Shown here: one piece after another, positions 42,125 through 50,502 of the stretch
Position numbering within the stretch: position 1 is the stretch's first letter
Layout: each line of letters starts with the position of its first letter
Source of the DNA: Nonomuraea roseoviolacea subsp. carminata
GTDB taxonomy: Bacteria; Actinomycetota; Actinomycetes; Streptosporangiales; Streptosporangiaceae
Direction of reading: 5' to 3'
Length of the DNA: 64,000 bases
Assembly (NCBI RefSeq): GCF_024172185.1
Contig: NZ_JAMZEC010000001.1
Location: 5,352,001-5,416,000 of the forward strand
The notes under the pieces: generated by a model
The model's input: the letters and a program-made list of their open reading frames with translations, nothing else
Databases searched by the model: none
Told to the model about the DNA's origin: nothing
Made by a program: the position numbers and the translations under genes

Positions 42125-43990
42125 TCACATCCGATAAGCCGTGGCCTGGAGCGTGTACAGCTCGGCGTACAGGCCGTTGAGCGCCATCAGGCTCGCGTGA
42201 TCGCCCGACTCCACGACCGCGCCGTGGTCGAGGACGTAGATGCGGTCGGCGTAGCGGACCGAGGCCAGCCGGTGCGTGATCAGCAGCACCGTGCGCCCCT
42301 CGGAGTGGTCGCGGATGCGCTCGAAGAGGGCGTGCTCGGCCCGGGCGTCGAGCGCGGCCGTGGGCTCGTCGCAGATGAGGAGCTCGGCGTCGCGGTGGAA
42401 GCCGCGGGCCACGGCGATGCGCTGCCACTGGCCGCCCGACAACTCCTGGCCGTCCTTGAAGCGCCGGTCGAGCAGGGTGCGGTAGCCGTGGGGCAGCTCG
42501 TCGATCACCTCGGCGGCCCCGGCGACCGAGGCGGCGGCGTGCAGGGCGGGCTCGCCCCGGTCGGTGCCCATCGTGATGTTGTAGCGGGCCGTGAGGGGCC
42601 AGCGGGTGTGGTCCTGGGCGATGACGGTGACGCGTTCCCTGACCGCCCCGGGGCTGACCTCGCGCAGGTCGACGTCGTCCCAGAGGACGGCGCCCGAGTC
42701 GGGTTCGTAGAGGCCGGCGAGGATCTTGGACAGGGTGGTCTTGCCGGAGCCGTTCTCGCCGACGAACGCGATGACCTCACCCCGCTTGATCTCCAACGAC
42801 ACCCCGTCGAGGGCGGGCGTGTCGGTGCCGGGGTAGGTGAAGACGACGTCGCGCGCGCTGATCCGCTCGAAGTGCTCCGGCGGGGCGGCCGGGCGCGGGC
42901 CGGTCAGGCGGCGCTCGGCGTCGGCGCAGAACTCCAGGAAGTCGGTGAAGTACAGCCCGTTCTCGTAGAGCCGGTTGGTGGCGTACATGAGCTGGGCCAG
43001 CGCGCTCTGCCCGGTGCGGATGGCGAGCACGGCCGTGCCGGCGACGGCCAGCGGGATCGCCCCGACGGCCAGCAGCAGGCCGAGCGCGACGTAGACCAGG
43101 CCGCTGCCGAGCCCGCCCAGCGCCTCGCCGGCGACCCTGGCCATGGCCTCCCGCCTGGCCAGCCGGAGCAGCACCTCCTGCTCGGCCCGCGCCACCGCGT
43201 CGTACATGCGCAGCAGGAAGCCGCGCATGGTGAACGAGCGGACCTCGGCCGCCGGGGAGCGGTCGGCGAGCAGGTCGGCGATGATCCACTTGCGCCGGCG
43301 GGCCGGGATGAGGGAGTTCATCGTGGAGTAACGCATGCGGGCGCCGCGCACGGCGGCCCACGCGTCGGGCAGCACGGCCAGCAGCAGGAGCGGCAGCAGC
43401 ACCGGGTGGAGCACGCCGAGCACGCCGGCCACGGCGGCGATGCCGACGGCGGCGGTCACGACGTCGATGGCCGACCACACCACGCTGTCGGCCATGTCGA
43501 CGCCGCGCGAGGAGGCCCGCTGGAGCGAGTCGTGGAAGTCGGGGTCGTCGTAGGCCACGAGCTCGACGCTGCTGGTCAGCCCGTAGAGGCGCTGCTCCGA
43601 CTCGCGGCTGATCTGCGGCCCGAGGCGCGCCTGCGCCCAGCCCGCGCCGGCCTGCACGGCGGTGCGCAGGGCCGCCGCCGCGCCGACGAGCGCGAGGCTG
43701 GGCAGCGCCGCCCGCAACCGCTCGGGGGTGGGGCCCTGCTCGAACAGCGCTGTCAGGACCCCGGTCGTGGCCAGCAGCCCGAACGCGGTGAAGACGCCGC
43801 CGAGGACCTGGAGGACGATCGTGACCGTCGTGTCGCGCGGGCTGGCCCGCCACGCCATGGCCAGGGCCTGGCGGACGAGTGAGGGTAAGCGGCGGGCGAT
43901 CGTGAGAAAGCCCACCTGGTTCATGGTGTCGGAGTGGGCGTACCAGTCGGCGGTGGAGACCTCACCGAGTTCCAGGGGCTCGTCCGGCAT
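42125..43990 (-). CDS. ABC exporter, fused permease-ATPase
   Basis: 621 residues. N-terminal cytoplasmic segment, five to six membrane helices (near 55-330; QVLGGVFTAFGLLATTGVLT, PLLLLAVLPDAWAA), then the nucleotide-binding domain: Walker A GENGSGKTT, signature LSGGQWQRIA, Walker B LLICDEPTAALD, switch ITHRLASVRYAD. Type of the bacterial ABC half-exporters for lipids, drugs or peptides. ATG 43990 (MPDEPLELGEVST) is preferred over 44065 because the first 25 residues look non-conserved. Stand-alone; a palindrome GTGCCCGCGGGCAC sits just upstream. Confidence 0.88.
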   Translation of the reverse strand: MPDEPLELGEVSTADWYAHSDTMNQVGFLTIARRLPSLVRQALAMAWRASPRDTTVTIVLQVLGGVFTAFGLLATTGVLTALFEQGPTPERLRAALPSLALVGAAAALRTAVQAGAGWAQARLGPQISRESEQRLYGLTSSVELVAYDDPDFHDSLQRASSRGVDMADSVVWSAIDVVTAAVGIAAVAGVLGVLHPVLLPLLLLAVLPDAWAAVRGARMRYSTMNSLIPARRRKWIIADLLADRSPAAEVRSFTMRGFLLRMYDAVARAEQEVLLRLARREAMARVAGEALGGLGSGLVYVALGLLLAVGAIPLAVAGTAVLAIRTGQSALAQLMYATNRLYENGLYFTDFLEFCADAERRLTGPRPAAPPEHFERISARDVVFTYPGTDTPALDGVSLEIKRGEVIAFVGENGSGKTTLSKILAGLYEPDSGAVLWDDVDLREVSPGAVRERVTVIAQDHTRWPLTARYNITMGTDRGEPALHAAASVAGAAEVIDELPHGYRTLLDRRFKDGQELSGGQWQRIAVARGFHRDAELLICDEPTAALDARAEHALFERIRDHSEGRTVLLITHRLASVRYADRIYVLDHGAVVESGDHASLMALNGLYAELYTLQATAYRM

Positions 43991-43999
43991 GACGTGAGT

Positions 44000-44013
44000 G
44001 TGCCCGCGGGCAC
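44000..44013. promoter_or_regulatory. Perfect palindrome upstream of the ABC exporter start
   Basis: GTGCCCGCGGGCAC, 10 bp before ATG 43990. Possible operator; it would be coding if translation began at 44065. Confidence 0.3.
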
Positions 44014-44139
44014 CGACACTTTCCCCTCCGGGCGCCAGGCCGGTGAATCGCGTCGCGTTCCTCATGGTCCGGGTGGGTATGCGGAGCTGTTACCGCGCAC
44101 GCCTTGACGGCTCGGAGGCCGAAGTGGGTTGATTCCTTC

Positions 44140-44153
44140 TGACAACGTTGTCA
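44140..44153. promoter_or_regulatory. LacI-type operator of the CUT1 sugar operon
   Basis: TGACAACGTTGTCA, perfect 14-bp palindrome. It is just downstream of a possible promoter (TTGACG 44104-44109, 18 bp, GTTGAT 44128-44133), a roadblock position. Its 12-bp core GACAACGTTGTC recurs at 59922-59933 in the promoter of the LacI gene at 58911-59891. Confidence 0.8.
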
Positions 44154-44206
44154 ATCAGGCGGCGTCGTCGACACGCGTTCTCGGGGGTTTCTCGAAGGGA
44201 CGGTGC

Positions 44207-45505
44207 ATGATGCGGCGTAGGTGGACGGCCACCGTCGCGATCACTTTGGCGAGCGTGCTCACCCTGGCGGCCTGCGGTGGCGGCGGGGGCAAGGGGGCGC
44301 AGCCCTCCTCGGGAGGGGGTGACGCCAAGAAACAGGTGGAGGTGTTCTCCTGGTGGACGGGACCGGGGGAGGCCGACGGGCTCAAGGCGATGCGGCAGAT
44401 CTTCGAGCAGAAGAACCCGTCGTACACGTTCTTCGACGCGGCGGTCGCGGGCGGCTCCGGCGACAAGGCCAAGGCGCTGCTGCAGTCGAAGCTCCAGGCG
44501 GACACCCCGCCCGACACCTTCCAGGGCCACGCGGGCGCCGAGCTGCAGGGCTACATCAAGGCCGGTGACCTGGAGGACCTCAACTTCCTCTACGACGAGC
44601 TGAAGCTGCGCGAGGTGTTCCCGGCCCAGCTCGTGGACCAGATCAGCGTCCAGGGCAAGGTCTACTCGGTGCCGGTGAACATCCACCGCTCGAACGTCCT
44701 GTGGTTCAACCCGTCGGTGCTGAAGGAGGCCGGCATCGCCGGCGCGCCCAAGACGCTGGAGGAGTTCGTCGCCGACCTGGGCAAGGTCAAGGCCAAGGGC
44801 AAGATCCCGCTGTCGATCGGCTCCGAGTGGACGGTGACGCACCTGCTGGAGAGCGTCCTGCTCGGCTCGCTCGGCACGGACGCCTACAACGCGCTGTTCA
44901 AGCCGGGCGCCGACTGGAGCTCCCCGCAGGTCACCAAGGCCCTGGAGACGTTCAAGACGATCATGTCGTACGCGGGCGACCCGCAGGACGACTGGCAGCC
45001 CGCGGCCAAGCAGGTGGCCGACGGCGAGGCCGCGTTCAACATCATGGGCGACTGGGCGTACGGCTACTTCCACAACCCGCCGGACGGCGGCCTGGGCAAG
45101 ACCTCGAAGAAGGACTTCGACTGGGCGCCCTCGCCCGGCACCGAGGGCACCTACCTGTGGCTGTCCGACAGCTTCACCCTGCCGAAGGGCGCCAAGAACC
45201 GTGACGGGGCGGTCGCCTGGCTCAAGGTCGCGGCCAGCAAGGAGGGCCAGGACGCCTTCAACCCGAAGAAGGGCTCCATCCCGGCCCGCAAGGACGCCGA
45301 CCAGTCGCTCTACACCGACTACCTGGCCGACGCCCTGAAGGACTGGTCGAGCGACAAGCTCGCCGGCTCCATCCAGCACGGCGTGTCCGTGAACCAGCCG
45401 TGGCTGGCCGCGATCACGGAGGCGGTCGGCCTGTTCATCGGGAGCAAGGACGTGGCCGCGCTGCAGAAGGCGCTGGCCGACGCCGCCAAGGCGAACGCCC
45501 AGTGA
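44207..45505 (+). CDS. Extracellular sugar-binding lipoprotein (CUT1 ABC importer)
   Basis: 432 residues. Lipoprotein signal with lipobox LAAC (TLASVLTLAACGGGGG), then a type 1 (MalE/UgpB-like) binding protein: QVEVFSWWTGPGEADGLKAM, VPVNIHRSNVLWFNPSVLKE, GEAAFNIMGDWAYGYF. ATG 44207 has GAAGGGA 6 nt upstream. First gene of a three-gene importer without its own ATPase; such systems share a housekeeping ATPase such as MsiK. The LacI operator upstream points to sugar-induced expression. Confidence 0.94.
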   Translation: MMRRRWTATVAITLASVLTLAACGGGGGKGAQPSSGGGDAKKQVEVFSWWTGPGEADGLKAMRQIFEQKNPSYTFFDAAVAGGSGDKAKALLQSKLQADTPPDTFQGHAGAELQGYIKAGDLEDLNFLYDELKLREVFPAQLVDQISVQGKVYSVPVNIHRSNVLWFNPSVLKEAGIAGAPKTLEEFVADLGKVKAKGKIPLSIGSEWTVTHLLESVLLGSLGTDAYNALFKPGADWSSPQVTKALETFKTIMSYAGDPQDDWQPAAKQVADGEAAFNIMGDWAYGYFHNPPDGGLGKTSKKDFDWAPSPGTEGTYLWLSDSFTLPKGAKNRDGAVAWLKVAASKEGQDAFNPKKGSIPARKDADQSLYTDYLADALKDWSSDKLAGSIQHGVSVNQPWLAAITEAVGLFIGSKDVAALQKALADAAKANAQ

Positions 45506-45587
45506 GCCGCGGGCACGGCGGGCGCCCTCCCGGCGCCCGCCGCGCCTCCCGAGGGAAGCCCGCGAGAGAGGCTTGGAGGGATTCGCC

Positions 45588-46469
45588 GTGAGGCGGGCAC
45601 GCACCTGGCTGCCGGGCCTGCTCCTGGTCGCGCCGTCGATCGTGGCGATCGGCGTGTTCGTGTACGGGATGCTGGGCTGGAACTTCCGGCTGGCCATGAC
45701 GGACAAGCACGACGAGGTGTCCGAGGGGAAGTTCGTCGGGCTGGACAACTTCGTCAGCATCTGGGATCAGCCCAGATGGCACATATCGGTCAATCACGCG
45801 ATCATGTTCACGGTCGTGTTCGTGCTGGGCGCGCTGGTGCTCGGCTGGTTCCTCGCCTTCCTCATGGAGAAGGGCATCCGCGGGGAGGGCACGTTCCGGG
45901 CGATCTACCTGTTCCCGATGGCCGTCTCGTTCGTCGCCACCGGCATCGTGTGGCGGTGGCTGATGAACTCGGGCATGGAGGAGCGGGCGGTCGGGCTGAA
46001 CCGGCTGTTCGACGCGATCGGGCTGCCGCAGTGGCAGTGGTTCCGCGATCCCGACTGGGGCATGGCCGCGATGGCCTTACCAGCAATCTGGCAAATGTCG
46101 GGATATGTCATGGCGTTGTTCCTGGCGGGCTTCCGGGGCGTCCCCGAGGAGCTGCGCGAGGCGGCGCGGGTGGACGGGTGCGGCGAGTGGGGCGTCTACC
46201 GGCACGTGGTGCTGCCGCTGCTGCGCCCGGTGACGCTCTCGGCGCTGATCATCCTCGGCCACATCTCGCTCAAGGTGTTCGACCTCATCGTGGCGGTCTC
46301 CGGCAAGCAGATCATCACGGACGTGCCGGCGGTGTTCATGTGGGTGGCGGTCTTCGACTCCCACGACCCGGCCAAGGGCGCCACCATCGCCTCGTACATC
46401 GTGCTGAGCGTCGCCGTCTTCGTCATCCCGTACCTCGTCTGGTCCGTGCGCAAGGAGAGGCGATCATGA
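45588..46469 (+). CDS. CUT1 sugar ABC transporter permease 1 (MalF-like)
   Basis: 293 residues, six membrane helices, EAA loop EELREAARVDGCGEWGVYRH and FRAIYLFPMAVSFVATGIVW. GTG 45588 has GGAGGGA 6-7 nt upstream; a TTG at 45573 is in the SD itself. Its stop overlaps the next start (ATGA). Confidence 0.93.
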   Translation: MRRARTWLPGLLLVAPSIVAIGVFVYGMLGWNFRLAMTDKHDEVSEGKFVGLDNFVSIWDQPRWHISVNHAIMFTVVFVLGALVLGWFLAFLMEKGIRGEGTFRAIYLFPMAVSFVATGIVWRWLMNSGMEERAVGLNRLFDAIGLPQWQWFRDPDWGMAAMALPAIWQMSGYVMALFLAGFRGVPEELREAARVDGCGEWGVYRHVVLPLLRPVTLSALIILGHISLKVFDLIVAVSGKQIITDVPAVFMWVAVFDSHDPAKGATIASYIVLSVAVFVIPYLVWSVRKERRS

Positions 46470-47323
46470 CGGCGGTCGCCGCGAGGGGACGGGTGTCCAC
46501 CGGAGCGCGGCTGGTGATCCTGCTCGCGTTCGTGGTGGTCTTCCTCATCCCCGTGTACGTCCTGCTGGTCACCAGCTTCAAGCCGCTCACCGAGGCCGAC
46601 CCCGGCCAGGCGTGGAACCTGCCGGTCACCTGGACCACGGAGGCGTGGCGGGTCGCCTGGGAGAAGCTGGCGCCGGGCCTGTGGAACAGCGTGCTGCTGG
46701 CCGTCCCCGGGTCGCTGCTGTCGTGCGCCCTCGGGTCGATGAACGGCTACGTGCTGTCCAAGTGGCGCTTCCCGGGCGCGGACGTGCTGTTCACGCTGTT
46801 CCTGTTCGGCATGTTCATCCCGTACCAGGGCGTGATGATCCCGCTGGTGCAGCTCCTCGTCGGCCTGAACGAGCTGACCGGGCTGCAGGGCGTCTTCTAC
46901 GGCGGCATCCCGGGCCTGGTGCTCGCGCACGTGGTGTACGGCATCCCGATCTGCACGCTGATCTTCCGCAACTACTACGTCACGATCCCCGACGAGCTGA
47001 TCGAGGCGTCGCGGGTGGACGGCGCCGGCATGCTGCGGACGTACCGGTCCGTGGTGCTGCCGGTCTCCGCGCCGGCCATCGCCGTCGTGGTCATCTGGCA
47101 GTTCACGTCGCTGTGGAACGACTTCCTGTTCGCGGTGTTCCTCACGGGGCCGCAGAGCTGGCCGGCCACGGTGATGCTGAACAACATCGCGGGCGCGCAG
47201 GCCACGCCGTACAGCCAGCAGATGGCCGCGGCGATCCTGTCGTCCATCCCCACCATGCTCATCTACGTGCTGCTGGGCCGCTTCTTCATGCGCGGCCTCA
47301 TGGCCGGGGCGCTCAAGGGCTGA
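46466..47323 (+). CDS. CUT1 sugar ABC transporter permease 2 (MalG-like)
   Basis: 285 residues, six helices, EAA loop DELIEASRVDGAGMLRTYRS, and MNGYVLSKWRFPGADVLFTL early. Pairs with permease 1. The operon ends in a strong hairpin at 47326. Confidence 0.94.
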   Translation: MTAVAARGRVSTGARLVILLAFVVVFLIPVYVLLVTSFKPLTEADPGQAWNLPVTWTTEAWRVAWEKLAPGLWNSVLLAVPGSLLSCALGSMNGYVLSKWRFPGADVLFTLFLFGMFIPYQGVMIPLVQLLVGLNELTGLQGVFYGGIPGLVLAHVVYGIPICTLIFRNYYVTIPDELIEASRVDGAGMLRTYRSVVLPVSAPAIAVVVIWQFTSLWNDFLFAVFLTGPQSWPATVMLNNIAGAQATPYSQQMAAAILSSIPTMLIYVLLGRFFMRGLMAGALKG

Positions 47324-47325
47324 CC

Positions 47326-47357
47326 GTGTCCCCGCTCCCGAACGGGAGCGGGGACAC
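47326..47357. terminator. Bidirectional terminator hairpin
   Basis: GTGTCCCCGCTCCC (47326-47339) pairs perfectly with 47344-47357 over a GAAC loop: a 14-bp stem between two convergent operons, starting 3 nt after the permease stop. Confidence 0.85.
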
Positions 47358-47367
47358 CCGGCCGTCG

Positions 47368-48390
47368 TCAGGACGTGGCGAACGACGGATTGGCGCAGTG
47401 CGCCAGGGCCTCGCCGCGCACGTAGCGGGCGACGTCGGCCGCCACGATCCGGGCCGCCTTGATCGCCGTCTCCTTGCTGGCGCCCGCCAGGTGCGGGGTC
47501 ATCACCAGGTTGGGCGTGGTCAGCAGGCGCGACCCGGCCGGGATCGGCTCCTCGGGGAAGACGTCCAGGGCCGCGCCGAACAGGTGACCGGACTCCAGCG
47601 CGTCGCACAGGGCGTCGTAGTCGAGCAGCGCCCCTCGCGCGCAGTTGACCAGCACCGACCCGGCGGGCATCAGCGCGATCTGCGCCGCCCCGATCATGCC
47701 GGTGGTCTCGGGCGTGGCCCGCGCGTGCAGGGACACGAAGCGGGAGCGCGACAGCAGCTCCGCAAGCTCGACCTTGCCGGGCACGTCGTCCACGTACGGG
47801 TCGTACACCAGCACCTCGGCGCCGAACCCTTCCAGCATGCGGCTCACGCGCCGCCCGATCGCGCCGTAGCCGACCAGGCCGACCGTGCTGCCGTCGAGCT
47901 CCGGCCCGACCATGTCGTAGCGGTAGTAGTCGCCCCGCCACACGCCCCCGGCCAGGTCGGCGTGCGTCTGCGGGACCCGGCGGGTGGCCGCGAGCAGCAG
48001 GGCCAGCGTGTGCTCGGCCGTGGCCACGGCGTTGCGGCCGGGCGCGAACGTGACGGCCACGCCCGCCTCGGTGGCGGCCTCCAGGTTGGCGTTGACGGGG
48101 CCGCCCCGGCTGACGCAGAACAGCCGCAGGGCGGGGCTGGCGTCGAGCACCCGCCGGGTCAGCGGCGCCATCTGCGTGACGCACACCTCCACGTCCCGCA
48201 GCGCCTCGATCAGCTCGTCCTCCACGTCGGAGGCCTCTTTCACCTCGCCCACCGGGCCGAACGGGACGACCGGCCACGGCAGCGTGAGCTCCCGGATGTC
48301 CAGCTCGCCGGGCACCTCGCGCTTGAGCGCGTCGATGAGCAGGCTGTTGGTGACGAAGTGGTCGCCCGCGGCGAGGACTCGGATGGTCAA
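47368..48390 (-). CDS. D-2-hydroxyacid dehydrogenase family protein
   Basis: 340 residues. NAD-binding VGLVGYGAIGRRVSRMLEGF, then VLVNCARGALLDYDALCDAL and active-site HLAGASKETAIKAA; catalytic Arg in VSRGGPVNANLEA and Glu in FPEEP. Related to phosphoglycerate/glyoxylate-type dehydrogenases. TTG 48390 overlaps the TGA of the upstream phosphatase gene. Last gene of the long minus-strand sugar operon, so it probably acts on a sugar-acid intermediate. Confidence 0.9.
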   Translation of the reverse strand: MTIRVLAAGDHFVTNSLLIDALKREVPGELDIRELTLPWPVVPFGPVGEVKEASDVEDELIEALRDVEVCVTQMAPLTRRVLDASPALRLFCVSRGGPVNANLEAATEAGVAVTFAPGRNAVATAEHTLALLLAATRRVPQTHADLAGGVWRGDYYRYDMVGPELDGSTVGLVGYGAIGRRVSRMLEGFGAEVLVYDPYVDDVPGKVELAELLSRSRFVSLHARATPETTGMIGAAQIALMPAGSVLVNCARGALLDYDALCDALESGHLFGAALDVFPEEPIPAGSRLLTTPNLVMTPHLAGASKETAIKAARIVAADVARYVRGEALAHCANPSFATS

Positions 48391-49001
48391 CGGTCGGCTC
48401 CAATCGGAGAGTTGAACTGCAGCATGGCGACCTGCCCGTCCCGCAGGCGCAGCTCCGTGACGGCGCAGTTGCCCAGGCTCGGGAACAGCCGGCGGTAGGA
48501 GCCGAGCGGCACCCCGATGAGCCGGCACAGGGCGAGTCTGATGGCGGTCGTGTGGGCCACCACCAGCACCCGGCCGTCCGGCTGGGCGGCGCGGACGTCC
48601 TCCAGCGCGGCCACGAACCGGTCGGCCACGGCCGCCGGGTCCTCGCCGCCGGGCAGCGGGTGCGCGGCGGGGTCGGCCTCGAACGCGGCGCGCGCCTCGG
48701 GGAAGCGCTCGTGCATCTCGGCCGAGGTCAGGCCGTCACCCTGGCCGAAGTCGATCTCGCGCAGCCGCTCGTCCACGCGCAGCTCCACCCCGGCGGCCTC
48801 GGCGCTGGGCGTGGCGGTGATCACGGCCCGGCTGAGCGGCGAGGCCCAGACGCCGGTGAGCCCGGCGCCGGCGGCCCAGGCGGCCAGCTCGGCGGCCTGC
48901 TCGCGGCCGCGCGGGGTCAGCGCGACGTCGCTGAGTCCGGCGTAACGGTTCTCGGCGTGCCAGACGGTCTCGCCGTGACGCACCAGAACGAGCCGAGTCA
49001 A
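48387..49001 (-). CDS. Histidine-phosphatase-family protein
   Basis: 204 residues. Phosphohistidine motif LVLVRHGETVWHAENRYAG, Arg in WASPLSRAVITA, and second His in VLVVAHTTAIRLALC. May dephosphorylate a sugar phosphate or act as a mutase. TTG 49001 overlaps the kinase 1 stop (TTGA), with GAGGAG 6 nt upstream; the stop overlaps the dehydrogenase start. An unusual partner for FGGY kinases. Confidence 0.9.
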   Translation of the reverse strand: MTRLVLVRHGETVWHAENRYAGLSDVALTPRGREQAAELAAWAAGAGLTGVWASPLSRAVITATPSAEAAGVELRVDERLREIDFGQGDGLTSAEMHERFPEARAAFEADPAAHPLPGGEDPAAVADRFVAALEDVRAAQPDGRVLVVAHTTAIRLALCRLIGVPLGSYRRLFPSLGNCAVTELRLRDGQVAMLQFNSPIGADR

Positions 49002-50449
49002 TGGGTGCTCCTCTTGCGGGCGTGGGCGGCGGCCGAGGCGGGCAGCCAGCCGCGGGTTTCCAGTTCGCCGACGAAGCGCAGGTAGTGCTCGCGCAGGCCG
49101 TCGCCGCCGTCGGGGTGGACGATCTCCCGGGTGCGGACCATCCCGTCCGTCGCGCCGGGGCCGGCGGCCAGCGCCGCCATGCCGAGCGCGGGCTCGGCGT
49201 TCTCCCGCAGGGTCACGGGACGGCCGAGGACGCTCGCCCGCAGCCGGTTCCAGTAGGCGCTCCTGGTGGCGCCGCCGGTCAGGATGATCTCGCCGTCGAC
49301 GGGCGCGCCGAGCAGGTCGAGGTAGTCGAAGCAGAGCCGCTCGACGTACGCGGCGCCGCGCAGGATCGCGGCGTAGCGGTCGACGTCGTCGGCCACCTCG
49401 CCGAGCGTGAAGCCCTCCGCCTCCGGCGCGGCGAACGGGAACCGCTCGCCGCGCGAGACCAGCGGGTAGGTGGTGGCCGCCGGTTCCCCGCCGCCGGGGC
49501 CGAAACGGCGGGCGGCCTCCGCGGCGAGCGCGTCGAGGTCGCGGCCCGGCAGATCGCGCGCCAGCACCCCGGCGCCGGTGCTGGACGCGCCGCCGGGCAG
49601 CCAGGAGCCGTCGGGCGCCCGGTGGGAGTAGACGACGCCGAGCGGGTCGTGGACCAGCTCGCGGGTGACGCCCTTGAGGACGAGCGTCGTGCCCATCACG
49701 GAGTTCCAGCTCCCCGGCCGCAGGGCGCCGGCGCCGAGCTGGGCGGCGCACCCGTCGGTGGTGCCGGCGACGATCGGGGTGCCCTCCGGGATGCCGGTCT
49801 CCTCGGCGGCCTGGGCGCACACCTGGCCGAGCACGCTGCCCGGCCGTACGACGGCGGGCAGCATCGCGGCGGGGACGCCCAGCGCGTCGAGCACGTCGTG
49901 CGGCCAGCGCTCCTCGACGAGGTCCACGCCGGTCTTCAGCGCGTTGCTCAGGTCGGTGGCGACCTCGTGGCCGGCCAGGCGGCGGTTGACGAAGTCGTTC
50001 TGGTGGGACAGCCGGGCGCCCTCGGGGGCGTCGCCCAGCAGCCACAGCAGCTTGGGCAGCGCCCAGGTGGCCTGCATGCGCCGGTAGCCGAGCTTCTCCC
50101 ACACGTGGGCGCCCGCCGCGTTGACCCGGTCCACCTCGCCGGCGGCGCGGCGGTCGTCGTACATGAGGCCGGGCGTCAGCGGGCGGCCCGCCCGGTCGGC
50201 GAGCAGGATCGTGCCGGAGGTGGCGTCCACGGCCACGCCCCTGACCCGCTCGGGCGGCACGCCGTCCAGCGCCTCGCGGGTCGCCGCGGCCAGCTCCTCC
50301 CACCACTGCTCGGGGTCCTGCTCGTGCCGGGGCCCGTCGCGGCGGCTGGTCAGCGGCCGGCTGGCCGCGCCGAGCACCTGCCCGTCGGCGGCCACGGCCA
50401 TCGCCCGCACGCTCTGCGTCCCGAGGTCGACGCCGATCCACACGCTCAT
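48998..50449 (-). CDS. FGGY-family carbohydrate kinase 1
   Basis: 483 residues. ATP/sugar-binding GVDLGTQSVRAMAVAADGQV at the start, VAGTTDGCAAQLGAGAL in the middle, and C-terminal EIILTGGATRSAYWNRLRAS, all of the FGGY fold. Phosphorylates a sugar or polyol of unknown identity. ATG 50449 overlaps the stop of an 18-codon frame that links it to kinase 2. Confidence 0.92.
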   Translation of the reverse strand: MSVWIGVDLGTQSVRAMAVAADGQVLGAASRPLTSRRDGPRHEQDPEQWWEELAAATREALDGVPPERVRGVAVDATSGTILLADRAGRPLTPGLMYDDRRAAGEVDRVNAAGAHVWEKLGYRRMQATWALPKLLWLLGDAPEGARLSHQNDFVNRRLAGHEVATDLSNALKTGVDLVEERWPHDVLDALGVPAAMLPAVVRPGSVLGQVCAQAAEETGIPEGTPIVAGTTDGCAAQLGAGALRPGSWNSVMGTTLVLKGVTRELVHDPLGVVYSHRAPDGSWLPGGASSTGAGVLARDLPGRDLDALAAEAARRFGPGGGEPAATTYPLVSRGERFPFAAPEAEGFTLGEVADDVDRYAAILRGAAYVERLCFDYLDLLGAPVDGEIILTGGATRSAYWNRLRASVLGRPVTLRENAEPALGMAALAAGPGATDGMVRTREIVHPDGGDGLREHYLRFVGELETRGWLPASAAAHARKRSTH

Positions 50450-50502
50450 GCCGTGCTCCCCGTCATGCCCGTCATGTCCGTCGTGGGGTGCGGCACCGTC
50501 AT
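50446..50502 (-). CDS. 18-codon linking frame between the two kinase genes
   Basis: ATG 50502 overlaps the kinase 2 stop (ATGA) and its own TGA overlaps the kinase 1 start (ATGA). The product would be MTVPHPTTDMTGMTGSTA. It may serve only to carry ribosomes from one kinase gene to the next; a functional peptide is unlikely. Confidence 0.4.
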   Translation of the reverse strand: MTVPHPTTDMTGMTGSTA

